DNA from: Phytophthora quininea | Taxonomy: Eukaryota > Oomycota > Peronosporomycetes > Peronosporales > Peronosporaceae | Length of the DNA stretch: 64,000 bases | Direction of reading: 5' to 3' | NCBI GenBank assembly: GCA_011947345.1 | Contig: JAAVTG010000254.1 | Location: 1 to 64,000, forward strand | Part shown: positions 63,191 to 64,000 of the stretch, one piece after another | How the letters are laid out: each line of letters opens with the position of its first letter | Position numbering within the stretch: position 1 is the stretch's first letter | Made by a program: the position numbers and the translations under genes | The notes under the pieces: model-generated | What the model was told of the DNA's origin: nothing | Databases searched by the model: none | Seen by the model: the letters and a program-made list of their open reading frames with translations, nothing else

Positions 63191-64000
63191 CTACTGCGAG
63201 GCGCTCGTCGGCTCCCTCCTGCCGTTATTTGCTGCAACGGCTGCCTGGATGTACAGCAGACCTTGTAGACACTCTTGAATGTCAAAGGATTCCACAATGC
63301 CAGTGGCTGTGAGGAGATAAACTCGCGTCGCTGTAGCAGCAGTGATGATGCCGGATAGTACGCACTCGTCCTCCTCTTCCCCATCAGTCGATGCTTTCCT
63401 TTGTTTCCGCCTGAACACGTCGACTTCTTGTCCTTCTTGCAGCATCGTTGGGTTGTAGTGGCGTCTCGGCCGACGATTCTCCGCCACGCTCGATGGTCTT
63501 GGCGACACCAGTCGGCCGTCTATTGTCTGCGGCATTTGTGGTATTCTTCGTGGAGTGACAACCACTGGTCTTCGCTTAGATTTGGCTTTCTTCTTGTGTT
63601 TCTTCAGTTTCTTCTGGTGCTCTGGCTTCTCCTTCGATCCCTTCGACTTGTGCTTAATAGTGGTCTCTAGCTGCAGTGGAGTACACGGCACAGCACTCCT
63701 GATGGTCTCTAGATCCTCAGCAACCTCCTGCGCTGTCACTTGGCGCACTACGGGGTGAAGATCGACGCGCTCCCCAATAGTCGCTCGAGCCGCTTCTTCT
63801 CTTGGAACTGCACTCGATGGGCCCTCTCCTCGGGGAAGCTGAGGCGTAGAACACATCTTCTGGTCCGTCATCTTCTTCTTCATTGTTGTAGGTATTTCTC
63901 CGTCTTCTCATGCCATTATTGCCCGCTTTGGGGGTGGAGAAGCCTCTTGACTCGTCCCTCACAGCTCTGCGGCGGCGACTGGTCACTGAGACTCCGTCCT
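63191..64000 (-). CDS. Hypothetical basic nuclear-type protein, 5' end outside window
   Basis: The minus-strand reading enters from the right edge (at least 63986: RDESRGFSTPKAGNNGMRRR, then NTYNNEEEDDGPEDVFYASA). It changes frame near 63845 and continues PRGEGPSSAVPREEAARATI, a lysine-rich stretch (KKLKKHKKKAKSKRRP) and a C-terminal small beta-type module (LQEGQEVDVFRRKQRKAS...ECVLSGIITAATATRVYLLT), which could be Tudor-like. It ends at 63191. The family is not recognised and the protein is partial. The lysine tract suggests nuclear localisation. Confidence 0.5.

Overview
The window is nuclear DNA from an oomycete, most likely a Phytophthora species. It holds a class I elicitin (6803-7174), two RXLR-dEER secreted effectors (38651-39103 and 44613-45056), oomycete-type cell-wall glucanases and a GH7 cellobiohydrolase, short 55-75 bp GT-AG introns, and copies of the oomycete Inr/FPR core promoter (TCAYTTNNCAATTCG-like) just upstream of several start codons. 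Genus is inferred from the elicitin and RXLR genes. Species cannot be called from sequence reading alone.

Layout. 1-29 kb is GC-rich and gene-dense, with conserved genes packed on both strands: COG4705 membrane protein, ubiquitin-eS31, elicitin, a LisH protein, acyl-CoA desaturase, ER glucosidase II alpha, GH7, clathrin light chain, eL29, THUMP/Tan1, WDR18/Ipi3, a SNARE, adenosylhomocysteinase, Eco1 acetyltransferase and a tandem pair of membrane-anchored GH5 glucanases. A truncated PIF/Harbinger element (4927-6505) sits just behind the ubiquitin gene. 29-31.6 kb has no gene I can support. 31.6-46 kb is AT-rich and repeat-rich. It contains a duplicated segment carrying the two RXLR genes, broken up by a 4.18 kb hAT-type element loaded with pieces of host genes, a tRNA-related SINE-like insertion, a LINE 3' end and a 0.9 kb insertion of unknown type. 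46-64 kb is mixed: conserved genes (phosphopantetheinyl transferase, V-ATPase E, SDHAF2, PPIL4-type cyclophilin, a TKL receptor-like kinase, seryl-tRNA synthetase) alternate with RXLR relics and a nearly identical inverted pair of 2-oxoglutarate oxygenase-like genes (52106-54533 and 58828-61266).

The most notable object is the hAT-type element at 33448-37625. It has 8-bp terminal inverted repeats, a perfect 8-bp target duplication, no visible transposase, and degenerate pieces of an MFS sugar transporter, the C-terminal zinc-binding end of DNA polymerase epsilon, and a glutamine-rich gene. The paralogous segment at 43.26 kb preserves the matching empty site. This is the pattern of a Pack-type gene-capturing transposon.

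Quality caveat. More than a dozen conserved genes, including ubiquitin-eS31, contain frame breaks. Most are cured by restoring one base, often in a G, A or T run. This looks like systematic indel error in the assembly, so 'pseudogene' calls on otherwise normal housekeeping genes should not be made from this sequence. Several gene extents below span such breaks.
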